Part shown: in pieces, positions 25,960-40,500 of the stretch
Layout of the letters: every line of letters begins with the position of its first letter
How positions within the stretch are numbered: the first letter of the stretch is position 1
Origin: Balanoglossus misakiensis
Taxonomy: Eukaryota; Hemichordata
Reading direction: 5' to 3'
Assembly: GCA_040954595.2 (NCBI GenBank)
Contig: CM082595.2
Span: 4,154,001-4,218,000, forward strand
Length of the DNA stretch: 64,000 nucleotides
The notes under the pieces: model-generated
Databases searched by the model: none
The model's input: only the letters and a program-made list of their open reading frames with translations
What the model was told of the DNA's origin: nothing
Position numbers and translations under genes: made by a program

Positions 25960-27569
25960 GCGAACGCGTCTTCCCCGGCGAAAGAAAAATACAAGTAAGG
26001 CGAAAAGGCAGAAAATCCGAAGAAGAAGAAGACGTTCTAGGGATGGCTGTTCGACGGTCGGTACGGACGAGTGTTAATTTTTGTGTACTGTCACCACACA
26101 CCTCAGTGCATTCTCAGATGACTACATCACAGGAAAGACAGGTTGACGACGACAAAAGCAAACATATATAGAAGTGAACATGATTGCAGGGTGATTAGTA
26201 GAAAATTGAACCGGCTCTTGTAGCAGGGGGGCGGTCCCTATCCGCCCATCTATTCTATTAGTCAACGCTGCCCGGTTTAATTACAATCCGTCGGTTTGTA
26301 TCAGCAGAACGTATGTATCGGTGATAAGAGACTTCTTTGTCGCACTCCTTGCAGAACCCCTCGACCTCCAGTGCGCGCGAAATATCTACCGCCAACAACT
26401 CTGCCCCTTGGTGACTTTTGACATACTTACCGGGGAAGGGAGACGGCGGAACAGGCTGCACGGACTTCTGGAGAAGAAACAAACCTCTCTATGCCCGGGT
26501 TCTTGTCTCAGCGATGCGTCGGCATCAAGACTAGAATTGCTTTGGTATAGTGGTCGCACGCGTGGGCGATACCATTATGCAAAAATTAATATCGCACAGG
26601 GTGGTTGTCGCGCTAATAGATCCCAACGTGGGGGTTGGCGTGACCCGTCGGGGTTTCCATTACACGTTTATTTTGAGCTGAAAAAAAGATCATGCGCGAT
26701 TCATAAGGACACCTAAGCTTGTAATTTATATCCCCCTATATAAATCTGTCACTCAGCAGAATTGTATATTAACCCCTTTCACCATAAATAATACACGGAA
26801 ACCGTCATGTGACCGTGAAACCATGCGTTATACAAAAAAGAAAAAAAATCTACAAAGCGCACACCCGACTATTAGAGTACGAGGAGATATGACGACCTTC
26901 GAAATTTCGGGACTATGGCTATTAAAATGTGTAATTTGTCACTGTTGGATCTGAGAATACACCACGACCCTCAAAGCACTTAGTATACGCATATACAATG
27001 TCCTTGTCTAGTACATCTCATACCTGGCGTAACATACAGTTTGTTCTTCAAGAAGACGACGCTCAGCGTATTCATATGAATACACGCATGTATATTCTCA
27101 TTGAATTGTGCCAGTTGTAAACCTAGGTTTTGAATATTTCCCGTTATTTTTGCTTCAACTCCAGCATCCCCTAAACCGTTTGTTGTCCCTCAAATTTGGC
27201 TTGTGAAAGCGGCCACCCGTAGGATATGCGTAGAACATGCACATCCGAATTCAAGTCCGGATATAAATTCACGATTTGGTGATGACGATGTCCGACTCGG
27301 CATGTACGGGTTGGGTTGGTCAGCTGAACACCGGATGTGTTAAAGCTCCATTAGCTGTAACTTTTCAGTATTTTCGTTTCGGGTATCTACTATAGTTTCT
27401 TATTTCGCCTTCTCATCAATAGTTTCTTTGCGATGGTGAAGGGATTAACGTGTTGGCTGACTTGAAAGGTTGCTGATAATTCATTGATGACCTAGTTAGT
27501 GTTCCGCTGAAGAGCTGTTATTATTTATGGTTTTCGGTAAGATGAGAGCCGGTCGTTCTTGCTCCAGTG

Positions 27570-27998
27570 CCAAGAAGTGATACCGGTTGCATGTGTTCCC
27601 TTCAATGTAGTCTAGAATCCAGACTAGTGTTTTTTTCGCTATGCTCCAAACACGTCTAGCATTTTGGTCTTCTTTTTGATTTTGCTATTTGCATGTCAAA
27701 GGACTCTCGTCATGGCAACCCAGGTCACCGATCACCGAACACACCTGCTCATTAATTCAGCCAATCAGAAGTAGATCAATTTATACTTGACTTCTTAGAG
27801 GTCATTATTATGATCACGTGGTGAGCATTGGCCTGAGTTGACATGGTTAGAGTCCTTTGACATGCAAATGGAAAAAATGTTAAGAAAAATAGACGACAAG
27901 GCCAGACTGTGTGGAGCATAGCGAAAAAACACCCACACGAGTTTGGATTCTAGACTCCAAGAAATGATACCGGTGGCATATGGTCCCTTCCATGTGTA
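27570..27998. mobile_element. Fold-back (long terminal inverted repeat) element with flanking direct repeats
   Basis: Inverted arms begin TCTAGAATCC at 27611 and end GGATTCTAGA at 27954. Both contain TTCGCTATGCTCCA near the outside and TTTGCATGTCAAAGGACTCT further in, and weaker similarity continues to about 27736 and 27815. A region of roughly 80 bases separates them, with no open frame. Outside the arms lie direct repeats of about 40 bases: CCAAGAAGTGATACCGGTTG at 27570 and CCAAGAAATGATACCGGTGG at 27957, both followed by GCAT.TG.TCCCTTC. No transposase is present, so it would be non-autonomous. Confidence 0.7.
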
Positions 27999-29031
27999 TC
28001 TCTTTGACGATCACGAATGGAATGCATTATAACATTCGCGGCTTTCAGAAGGAAATCGTGCAGTGCCTTTCCCGAGTGGTCTGGACGCCCTCCAAATGCC
28101 TCTACAAGTGGGTCCATCGGTTGTGGCTTTGAGTAATCACTTTGTGTGGTTCCGAGTGATCACTTTACACTTCGAGGTTTTCAGGTCCTTTTCGATTCTG
28201 ATAAACTCCCTCAAAGGCTCATTATTTGTAAATCTTGGCTGTTTTATTTCCAACTAAAACGATAAAAGTTCAATTCGAGCCGGTAATATGAATTTCAAAA
28301 GTATAGGAAAATGCCACTGGCTAGTCTACTGACCAAGCTGTCGATAAAAGAAACGAACATTTGATGTTTACCATGTGGGGAGCTTGAAACAGAGGTAGGA
28401 TTTCACGTTTCCGGTCAAGCAGACAACAATGACTATAGCTGCATGTATAGTTCTAGGCCTTAGGAAATGGGATTGGTCGTAGACTGTATCACATTCTCAG
28501 ACAGTAATTTTTATTACACAACACGTTTGGAGATGACTTTTTATTTCAGGTAAAATTGAAATGTTGGTCTTGTTTGATTGACATGTATTCTGGCTATGTC
28601 TCGAATATATCGCGATGCGTAAGCGTAAATTGCTATTAAAGGGTAATCTTTCGCGGACATCATGACAAAGTATTTCGAAAATTACCCATTTTTCTTTGCA
28701 AATCATGTCTTGTCGTGGTTTTGATGAAATGATGAGTCTTGTCCGAGTAACCGAAGAAAGGGAATACAGTATATGCAAACAAAATCATCATATTTCAAGT
28801 ACTTCTAAACCTTTTCCAAATATGATATTTTCTGCAGCTGATTGATTGACTAATGTCCATGTCTAGACTTCTGTCCGCCCGTCTGTCTGCCAGTTTGCCT
28901 ACCGTTGCAAATGATTGCTGCCAAGTAATACAGGTTAAGAACATAAGTTCAGAGTTTCACAAAGTTGTAACTTTTTTTTGTCTTTGAACACGATGGGCCG
29001 TGTATTGTTTGTCTTGTGCCAGATTTAAGTT

Positions 29032-29105
29032 GTCCTCCCATGTAAACTGCCTAGGCACGCGAGATATCGCTGACTTTCGTCGAGTTTGGAAATCGATCTA
29101 TTCGC
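29032..29105 (+). repeat. Dispersed repeat family A, diverged copy 2
   Basis: Shares TCCTCCCAT, TGCCTA, CACGCGAGATATCGC and the GTCGAGTTTGGAAATCGATC segment in the same order and spacing as copy 1 at 428-502, with many substitutions, so it is an older copy. Confidence 0.55.
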
Positions 29106-31555
29106 CCCCCATCCCCATGCCTAACCACGCATGTAGTGTCCCTCTTCGTTTTCACCAACGAATATCGCCGAAATTATTTCTTAAAAGGACCCGTGCATGT
29201 GTTTTCTTTTAATATCAGTCAGACGAAACTTAGGGCACTGTTTGGAAATGCGAAAAGGTAGCCAACCTATTTCTCAAAATGGCGCGAAATAGGTCAAGCT
29301 GAAATAATTTCAACCTTTTGTAATATGACCCGGTAATATTAGATGATATAGACATTTTGATAATCGTCTCTTGAAATGAGATCTAACATTATCATATTAA
29401 GATGCACACTGTTCAAATTGCTGATATCACATGGCGAAGAGTGAGCTTTCGTAAAACAACATTGTTCATTACTTTATTGCAAATATTGTTTGACTTGATA
29501 CTTTAGTGGAATTCCTTCCTGAAAGTGGAGACCGGAGAAAAACAGTTTATGTAATCAAAATTCTTATATTACAAATACCTTGTTTTTATCCCCATTTTCC
29601 TTGTTTATTGTGCCTTGGGAACAGAATTTCAGACAGAAATTATATTCCTCTAAACCATTTAATTCTTTCTTATTAAAGTGTCTGGGTAGACTTTTGAACA
29701 CAAAGAAGAACACAGGGTCTTAAAAAAGTACAAACTTAATTTTTGCCTGGACCCGAGTTATGTTAAACATCATTCTGATTTTTTACACAGTGTCTACCAA
29801 TATTTTCCCCGTTTTATGTGAGAGAAGTCCGAAGTTTCATTCAGCAAAAATATGAGAAACAGTTAAGGACTTTGAATTTTGATGTGTACTCTGCCTGAAT
29901 TTGGTAAATTCCCTATCGAGTATCACTGTCTGCCTATCTCACTGACTTGTTGTCATTGCGTGTAAACACATTTTGTTTAGGGCTTTATACGAGCACACTG
30001 TCGCCAACGTTGACTTGGTATTTGATTTTATTTTCTGTCATTGCGGAATCATAGAAACAACATAATTATTGGGATCGTACACTAGGGGGCGTGCGTCAAA
30101 ATGATACAGTGACACCTAGCTTGTTGCTATACAAGCCACCCCATTTGACCAAAGGAAAAATGCACATTCGTCGTACAGGGCGCTGTCACCTCACAAGGAG
30201 TAACACGACCACAGATTATTTTGTATAAAAATATTTATTTCCATTTATTGCATAGAAATGTGATGCATTGTTCATCAAAGTAGGAATTTTACTTCAGCCG
30301 GGTTCGATTGTTCGTTGAAACATTTATTAAAGCCCCAGTCAGAACTCTAACTTTTGGCTATTTTTTTCAGCATTTTACTTTTTCATGTATCAACTGTGGT
30401 TTCTCGTTCTACTCCAGATAGCTTTATGAAATGTTCAGTCTTTAGCTTCTTAACAAAGCCTGTGCATGCATGAGTAATGGACATTGTTATTGTTGTTGAT
30501 AACTGAATTCATGTCCGGACTTGAAATCAATTTTCAACAATAACAGTGGTGATTACTACAAGAGGGCTGTGTTAAAAAATAATATTGAGCAATTATTTAT
30601 GTTTCACTGAGTAGAACAAGAAACCAGAGTTGATACACAAAGCAATGATCCTGAGAAAATAACCCAACGCTGGAGTTTCTGAGGCTGTAAATAAGACCTC
30701 TAGAGTTTTCCTTGAATAATCTATTGTAGCATGTATACCATGTACCCTGACCGACACATACTTTTTATTTGTAACCCAATATTTCTAACGTTTCAATACG
30801 TACTCTGTCAATATTAAATAAGATATAGGTTTGGGTGCCGATACAATGACACGTCTTATTAGTCGTGAGTATGTACAACGTATAAATACCACTGAAATGG
30901 TCCATGCCCCCCCCCCCCAAAAAAAAGTAGTAGTTTCCACTCGTTCAACCCTCATGCGAATCTAGTTCAAACTTTTATTCACAATGTCGTCTGTTTAAGT
31001 TTTGTAAAGCTAGCCATTGTAAATCAGCCAGGATGCCAACGTGGAGAAACATTGGCTGGTTGTATGGCAGCCGTTGTTGCAGTAAACCCCCGAACGCCTG
31101 AATACCACATGAACTCCTGGGATCTTGCGGCGCCCTCTCGTGGTGAATGCTTACGTTTAAACGTCAGTGATATTAGATTTCAAACTAAATGTAATAAAAA
31201 AGGTACGCCGAAAAGATCCTGCACCCCCTTGCCGGTCGCCTGTCCAAGACCATGGGCACATTTCAGTCATAGAAAGTCTGTACTGCCGAGATAACTGAAA
31301 CATAGTGACCAGCGGTGTACTGGAAAGTCAGTTTGTAATTTACGACTGAAATTGTTTGTGTGGGCGCCACACACGCCCTCAGTCGTTCTGTACTCATCAC
31401 CTCGAAAATGAGTCACTGGTAAATATTGTCATCCAAGACATAAAAGGCGAACGCCATTTCAAATTTCAGCACCCGTCTGCTTCCTCTCTGATACAAGCCA
31501 CAATGTGTAGCCCATGCGCAGCTCTGTAAAAGTATATGCGTGCGCAGTGGTACAG

Positions 31556-34500
31556 CTAGACGCACGTGACGCGCTCCTCCTTATTTGAAGTCAGTTCTTC
31601 TATTTTCATCTCCTCCAATTCCCGGTTTTGTTTTATCGGTTCCCACACAACCACACTTATGTCCGTGTTGTCCACTAACATGGGAGTATTTTCGTTGGGA
31701 TCTTCTGTCTCGTTTTCCCCCTCTTGCTGTGCTCTGCTTCGGTCTTTGGGTGGTCGGCGTTTGTCGGCGAACTTAACTCCCATACCTAGAGGAGCAAAGC
31801 GCAGATGTCAGTTTAAAGGGTGGGTGTCGTTCCGTCTGCGGCTGCGGGTATAGGTCCTATAGGTCAACGCTGCTATAATAAGTCAAAGTAGACACTGCTA
31901 CAATGTACATCTTTGCAAACAATGTGGTTGTTACTTTGTATTACACTGAAGGGTAACTGCTACTATGTACATCTTTGTAACAATATGGTTGTTACTTTGT
32001 CTTACAGTGTATGTCACGGCAAACAATGCAATGTTACTTTTTATTTCCAAGTGACGTGTGTTGGTTGGCAGGGTTTCCGCGATGGTGTGTTTACCATCTA
32101 TTTAAACGTGATTACTTGTGAATAACAGGCATAGTAAACAGAGATTTGAAACCGAGACTTCGAGACTTCCTTTTGACAAGGTGCTCAGCACGACTTGTTG
32201 AATTGGAAGAAGATTGCCGTACTCGATAAAACAAAACGTGGCTTGCCTGTGCAGAAGAGCACAGTCCGCCATAGCAACCAACCTTTGCTGTTTTTCGTCC
32301 TGGGAAACGTTGTTTGTATGAGACCTTTTTTCCTGCGGTAGAGTCGCCTCATCTCAGAGACCACGAATGCCACAATAACGAGGACCAGACCTCCGCCGAC
32401 GATGGAAGCCACTACGATCAGTTTATAGTTGAGAGACATCTCCTCTTCGTCTTTCTCAACGGCTGACATCAAGGAGAGAGGCGGCGGCGTGGTTGCCACG
32501 GCAGCCGCGCTGGCAACCTCCGGTCCACTGGAAGAGTTCTCCCTAGGATGCTGATAATTCGCCGAGGGCTGAGTGGTTAGACTGTGGTTGGACAGTTCGT
32601 AGAGCGAGACCATGTCTGTTTATGTATCGAGTGGGGGAAGAGAACGACAAATGTGAATTAATGTCAGAACGTGAATGCTGACGACATCCTTGGATCGCTA
32701 AAAGCCCGCCTGCAGTAATAGTGAACAAGGAAATGAAGAAGAAAACGCGCTGGTCAGATAATTTACGATAGGCTGTCGGCCTTTCTATATATATATATCC
32801 AGTGACACATTGAACTGTGTAGTACATATCGGTCGGCTATGGCGGATCAAAGCACGCACCTACGCACGCGTACACCCGCGGACCCCAGCCAACATGGCGT
32901 CAATGCTCTCTGATGAAGTCGTATATAAGCCAGTCTCGCCACGTACTGATTTACAGCCGGGGAACCACGCTGCATTTTAAACACGTGGGGCTGAGAAACA
33001 TGTGCTGTGAAGGTGACATTTTGCTGTGATATCAGTCGAACGCGGTACTGAAATTTCTCTGTACAATTTCTCTGTACTCTGAATGGGATAATTATTTTTG
33101 TACTGTATGCAAATTAAAGGTATACGGTCACCTATGCTGCTCTTGCCTTCACACACAATATCCTGTGGTGACGATGTCCACGCCATCAGCAGGGGCACGC
33201 GCTATTTCGAGTCTGAGAGACCAATGAGCCAAAATATGTCGAGTAAAGTATCAAGTTTGGTTGTGAAAAATAAACAGACCTACCTTCGTAATTGGAACAC
33301 AGTCTCCGATGTGTTGAGTTACCTTCCACGCTAATATTGAATCCATTTCTGTAACATCTTCAAATATTTGTAAAATATAAAAGAAGAAAAAGGAGAATGT
33401 TGAAGTGCGCTGATAATTTAAGTTAATCACGCTATAAAATAACAGTCTGGCTTTTCTCACTGGGAATATTCGTGTAAGATAAGACTATGGCACAGCGTGG
33501 TGAAATGAAACTGAACACCGCTATACAAAGTTACCAGTGGTGTACATTAAAATGTCAATATATGAATTTATTTTGGGCCATTTTCGTATACTAAGCATAA
33601 TGTATGAAAGGGGACTATATCGATTATGCAATAAAGAGGATTATATCGATTGTGCAGTAGTTTAAATTAAATATTCGTCATAAATTGTATCCGTGTATTA
33701 ACTCGCCAGTGCGCAGACGGCTGACTAAATACACTGTTTACCACAGACTCTAGCATTTGACCAGACAGTGCGGCAGATGGGCGTGGTCTTTACCAGGCAA
33801 GAGCACGCATAACATGTGTTTGATTGTGATGCCACTGGAAAACAGACTAGCATCTTGGTGTTCCGGATCTGGGAGATGTGCATAACGAAAACACCGAAAA
33901 ATAGCCAGTATGACAGCCAACTGGGTCGACACATTTTCCCACTGTTGTGACATTCATTACGGCATTTGATGGCTTGGATGAATCGCACAGCATGCCACTT
34001 TCATGACCCCTGAATGACCTTACACCTTTGTGTTGTTGGTATGATACCATACACCATTCAAGGTTACATACAATATTCACCAATTCGTAACAGACATAAT
34101 TCAATATCTCTAAGATGATTTCGAATGCAAATTCGACAGTGTGGTTGACCGCTGCAGGGTTCAAAGTCAAATGGTAAACTCATACCGACGAAATACCAGG
34201 TTGTAAAGGTCATATAAGCGTCATGAAAGTGGCCTATTTCAGAAACTCGTGACACACTTCTGTTATCTCCGCAGCTGGAGGGAGACTTTTCTTCCGTCAC
34301 TGAAATATCAAAGTGGAACCCTGACAATTCTTGTCCTCCTCCTCTTGAAACATCTGAAGTAAATAGCACCGCTAATAGAAGACGCTAACCTGATTTTCTC
34401 TGTGCAATTACGACCAAAGTCGTGACTCTATGCTTGCCGAGTACATCACTTTGGCATACTGCTATTTTCCAATTCAAAACAAGCGATATTTTTATCTGGA

Positions 34501-37500
34501 TACATGCCACACAAACTGAATTTAGACGACAGTGATGAATTGGCTGGCGATTATTCAAACCAGAAATATGATTAATCTGACAATGGCAGCACGGCGAGAC
34601 CTATGGGTTATCCGTTACATTGGACGAGGTCGAACATAATGTTGTAAGCCGTCTTTAGTTTGGCAGTTAAATGTCTCGCAGCAAATCCAATTGATATGGA
34701 TAGGGTTTGGACGCGCGTTTGTGAAATGAAATTACTGCAGTGCGGTGGTGGATTTGAACGGCAGTCCGTCGGTACCAACCGCATTTAAGATGTCTCCGGC
34801 GTCTGTTCTGGCCGAGGTTCATTAGTCCTGTACTGATAATAACGTTTCCGGGTTGTGACGTCATACATATGTTGTCCGACCTATCTCATTTAGGAACTGT
34901 CTGTCATATGCGGACTGAGCGCCATGCATCACTAGATATTTCTATAGTCCCTGCAGTGGGCATTCTATGGACGTGTCGACGTGAGCGTGTGGCCAATTTC
35001 TCTTTATTCATTTTACCATTACCGTTCCTGGATTCATTTCGATAACAATCCTGCCAAACAGGACGAGAAAGCGAGACTTTCGCGGAAACGAGGTCACTTA
35101 ATTTGATGCTTTACCATATAATACGTCATCTAAATTCAAAAGTGGGCACATTCTATTTCGCGAGCATGATAAGGGAGGAACGAGCGAAAGCACAAAGAGA
35201 ACATGTCAATCAACTCCCCAGTAAGCCAGAAACCAGTTTTCTCTCACAGTGATATAGATAAAAATACTTACTGTGGTTGTGGCTGGCACATATCTATTCT
35301 TGACCACGTCTCTGAATATGTGTCGTCATCACAGAACATGCACTCCCCTGCAAAAGCAAAGAAAGTAAAATGTTTGCTTATTAGTCAATAAATTCTGCAT
35401 ACGATTACCTTATATTTGTCAAATTTGGAAAACAATCCGTCTCTCCCTCTCTTTCTATTAGCAGAAGGTTAATCCAATGTACCATTTACACATCTAACAA
35501 ATGATTATTGCTGCAATAATCTGGTATATTTTGCCTGATACACAACATTAATAAAAAGTCTTTGGCCAATTAAGCCTATTATGATTCTAGTTTTTTATTG
35601 GCCATTGAAAAATCCACCCACCATTTAACATTTGCCGTAACTTTTATTTTTTCCCGTTTTGTGGTTGTTACAGGTAAAGAACAGCGTCACCAAGGTAGCC
35701 AAGTCAACCTTGAGGAAACCTTAATTAACAACATGATGGTAGGTCCCACTTATACGTTTTATTTTTGTACGCTACAAACCTACTAACTACACGAACTCCA
35801 TTAGCTGTAATTGTTGGTGACTTTTTTCAGTCAGTTTACTCAAAGCAGTGTTTTTTCGAGTACCTAGAGACAGCTCACCCCGTGTGTGTATATATTCCCC
35901 AACCGTATTGTTATAGACATGCTATGCTGTCTAGCACACAACAGGGAGTCAACCACAAGTACTGTTGTTGATACAGAAGGAAACATGTATTTTGCACAAA
36001 AACGGGGTGTTATCCTGCATTTCTAGTAAATGAATGTTTTCGCCTGGAGCTTGTTTTTACGAGATGTTGCCATGGAGGGAAAATAAAGCCCCATTCCGGT
36101 TTCAGTCTATTCTGAGAAATCAAGTCGGATCAGTCAGCTTTATTTCATTAGAGCATGACCCGTTTCTATGGCAACAGGAAGAGGGGCGATGGTCTGTGAT
36201 TAATCGGCCTAAATTACTGTTTTCCTCAAATGAATGTGTTCCTTCAGTTGGCGAGCCTGGTTTCTGGCCGCGAGCATTCTAAATAAGTCTTCTTGGAATT
36301 GAAATTAAACATACTGTAAACACTGGGTATATACCGGTAAATCTTCATTCTCCGTCACATGTCTGTAGTCGGTTTCAAAGCTAAATGTCGATATGATCGG
36401 GTTGGGTTTAGTCAGACTTTTCGAGCGTTAATTTGACGGCAGTAAATTAAAACATTTAAAGCAAAAAGGGGAAACAAAGCTTTGAATGAGATTGCTTAAT
36501 CGGGATTTCATTGGAATCGGTTGACTCGGCCGTCCCCAGAGTTATGCCATGCGTGATGAAGAAAAGGGGTACTGACACATGGACGATAATTGGATTAATT
36601 TAAACGTCGTAAAGCACGCTCTCTTTTACGACATTTGAGGAGTTCTATGCAAGGCACGTTCTCGACAGCGAAGATAAACCGCAGACGTTGGAAATAGATT
36701 AATAGAGGCAGGTTCCAATAAACATGGCGATACTGATTCAAAAATCCAATAACAGACATTAATGCATAATTGTGTTAAGATTATATGCATCACGCAAAAT
36801 TGCATCAGGAAATTATGTGCAAGGCACTGGTACTTGCTGACAAAAAATATGGAATGACGAAGCCCCGGATATTATAATGATGTCATTGACCACGCAGCCT
36901 TGGAACTAGTTGCATAGAGCCTCAAACTAAATAGAACAGCCATTGCACTCGATTGCAAACTCTATATTACCCCTAATGCTTTTTGCTCACCTATACAAAC
37001 CGAAGCAGGGCTGCATCTTAGACGCATGCGCGATGGTCTACCACACCAGCCCTTCAGATCGAATGACGTCACCGATCAAGTCGCGGCACGATGTGCAATC
37101 ATATCGAGAAAGCGTTGTCGAGATTCTCTAGCGTATGTAAATGAATCATGACGACGAAATATTTTATGAGCCTCATTGCCCAGGATTAGCACTGGGCAGA
37201 CCAGCTATAATTTTCACCTAAAAGGCTGACAAATACACTTTGTCAGTGCTATGGAGTGGGAGTCTTTTCCAGATCCATTTGAAGGCCTTCGCTGTGTGCA
37301 ATACCAGTCCATTGAACAAACCTGTAATTCGAGTCCCTGCGTCACCCTTTAAACTGATTTGTTGCTAGGATACATCTCTTGGACGCTACAGTCGTTGCGG
37401 GAATTCAGCAATTTGCGATGTGTCTCCAGGGGGACCCACACTGTGTATGATTATTGTCTTGGAAGGGCGTTTCATGACCTGCGCACTGAGATTTTTTTAG

Positions 37501-40500
37501 TAATGTATGTTTAAGGTATCATTTGTAGGGAGAGAGAGAGTCAGAGAAAATGATATTCCTTTCAGCGAGATCTTGTTCTATTTTGTGGCCACTGTGATTA
37601 TTTTTGGTACTTGGACCCGAACCATCGGATCGGTCATCATTCAAGACACTTCTCAATAAACCATTTTCCGAACTCCACAAGACCCTGCGAGATCTCGTGT
37701 TGTTAGTAATTGACGAAGTCGAGTCATGTCCGCAAATTGAGTTCATTTACAGAAAGGATATCTGTTGAGTAGTTTCCACGTGAAGGAGAGTCTTGTTAAT
37801 AGTATATGTTGAGGACTCTTAACTCGGCTGTGGAATGAAGTGCTTGTTTCCAACTAATTATTTTTTTATGGTCAGACTAAACAGGGGTTGTGCTTGCTTG
37901 TATCCTAAGCACTTCTGCTCTCACTTTTTGCCTGGGCTCTTTGCTCAATAATAGTGTGGATCTTTCAAATTAGCGGGGCCAAGGTTTGCTAGCGTTACTT
38001 TCATCGGGCATTCTGGCAGCGTAAATGACTTTAGTACCATCTACATCAGTGTTTTGGTAAGGTTGGGGCATTGGTATCTGGGTACCGCACTTAACAAAAA
38101 AACTGCGTATTACTATGATAATGGTGTGAAGTCTGAACTCACCGTCGCTGATGCCCTCTCCTGGAGGGCACAGGGGATTCTCGACACACACGTTGGTTGG
38201 ACCGTAGTGCCACCCTGGTTGGCAGTCGCACACGTTGTCCCTGGTGTTGTTCTCGGGCGCAGGCACTTTGATGTATTCATGGGTATTATTGCAAGGGTTC
38301 ATTTCTTTGCAGGCGTAATCCGTTGTAAAATCGCTGCTATAGAAACCGGGCAGGCACGGCTGACAGACAGTCATTGTAGAACGCGAACAGTTGCTCACTA
38401 GGTGATAACCTACAAGCGCAAATAACAAGTACACATTGTAAAAATAGCAGTGTGTCGGCCATATTGGATCATATCGTGAAATAAATTGACGTCCACAATC
38501 CCACAACTCCCATTAGAATATCTGGTGTCTGTTCAACGCACAAGTTCTACAAGAAAAAAAAACTATTGCGCGTACAAATGACTGAATATTGAATTTCAGA
38601 ATTGTCTCATGTTTTATCTTCTCCGAGTCAGTACCCAATGTGTGGCAATACAAACATTTCTATAATACCTTAAGGTTACCTAGGAAACGCATCAAGATTT
38701 TGTGCACGATGTAGTTGATTGAGATTACGTGACGCCGAATAGTTTGACGTGTCTCTTACAATAATGCGAAAGGGTGGAATTGAACCATATTGAACGGAAG
38801 CTAGATTTTCACCTGGTGTTACGAAAGTGGCTTGATAAGTTGGTTTTATAGAAATATAAGCCAGGGTGTCATGAGAGGCAGTGTATCGATAGCACCATCC
38901 CACGTCTTGTTAACCTAGCAGCGTACGATTCAAACGCTGGTCCACCGAATAAAAATGAATAAGTCTGGGGATTGTCGTTGGCAACTTTACAATCAGTCTG
39001 TCGATCAAAAGAGCTCAGATCAAAATTGAAATCTATTTCTTTCGCTGGAGCGGGCTATTCAGTAAAGACGCGTGGCATTGATTTATGGGCAGGCACACCT
39101 GCGCCGCCGCGGCAGCCGCAGACGCGTCGCGCGGAAATGATCTTGTTGGATTTGTCGCTGTTAGGATAGAAACGACACACGTCGAGATGGAGATTACACT
39201 TACCAGGTCTGCATTTCTGACAGCAAATCCCATCATGCAAATACTGTTGTTCGTCACAATTTCCCGCCAAAACGCACAGCCCACGAAAGATTGTTACCTG
39301 CGAATGAAAAGGGGAAGAACGCATTAGTGTAATTAACAGAAGGCAATCCCTGTTATACACACGTTTTATTTTTGTAGTTGTGGTGGTCATTATTCTCCCG
39401 TAATTATCCAATTTGGGAATTGGTAATATGGTTATATCCATAATAATTATTAAAATTGGCTGAAATGCCCCACAAACATAACTTTTACGCAATGCAAGTT
39501 ATTTGACGAGTGATTGTGCTGTTTTAAAGTGGTGGTTGACGATGGCAGTAGACGTCGAGAACACAGTAAACGACTTAATTTAGTAAAAAGAAGATGATTG
39601 ACACAATGATAATGAGTAAATAAAATGATTGGTGACGGCTTATAAATAAATAATAGGGTTTTTGATTATAAGCGCTCAATCATTAAATTTTTAATCAGAT
39701 GTATTAATTAAGACACGGTATTTAACAAGCAAGTTAATCATCTGGCTTTCTGCAAGGCAATTAATCGGCATGTGAACAAAGCGAATAATCAATGGTATGA
39801 TTCTTGAAATTGTTCATTTATTTCGCGCTGATAATTACGCCTGTATACAAGTCATGATCACAATTTTAATCACACATGCCAGAGCATGTTTTATAGCGCG
39901 AATAGACAAAACACTCTATCTGCGCGTTGTGTGTGCGCGTTACTGTCAGTGATGGAATTGTGACTGTGAGAGCAACGATGGAATTGTGAAGGAATCATTA
40001 AAATGCCAGCCAGGTCCGGGCAGTGCAAATAATGACCTACACAGTTTGTTGTCATGGATACTTTTGTAAACAAAATCGATAACTATGAATTTGACGATCT
40101 CATCATTTTGTGATATACGTGGAACAGATGCGCGCATGGTTAGCAAATAGACCGGGCTGGATGGGTTCCGATCAACCCTCAACATTACAGCATATGTTTT
40201 TAAGAGGTTTTTCACTCAATGCAGCCATTGTTTCAATGTTTGAATGTAGCTTAAGGCTGAAGGACGTAGTTCTTTCAAATGTAGGGGATCTCATTGTATT
40301 CAGCGCGTCAAAAATCTCTGAGAAGATTGTGTCTTTTTCCAGTCCATACTCCGCGCATAACTACTGCTTAGCTCAGCCAATGTGTCTGATTATGGAGTTC
40401 AGACTACCTCCTCACGTCACTGTCAGATTGCTTGATATATCGATTGCTGTGGGCAAGTCACAATTCTTGAGACATTAAAATCTCTCTATATTTACTATTT

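Larger units (their letters stand above)
25960..31555. other. Intergenic interval between the M13 gene and TNFR-A
   Basis: About 5.6 kb with no supported coding gene. The left side must include the M13 promoter; a TATATA box in minus orientation near 26163-26168 is a weak candidate, about 200 bases upstream of the ATG. It contains the fold-back element at 27570-27998 and a diverged family A repeat at 29032-29105. The right side holds possible TNFR-A polyadenylation signals (TTTATT on plus near 30973 and 30234). Confidence 0.4.

Noticed and set aside
38054-38401. 115-residue plus-strand frame opposite the TNFR-A repeat exon
   Set aside because: Antisense shadow of the cysteine-rich exon 38143-38409.
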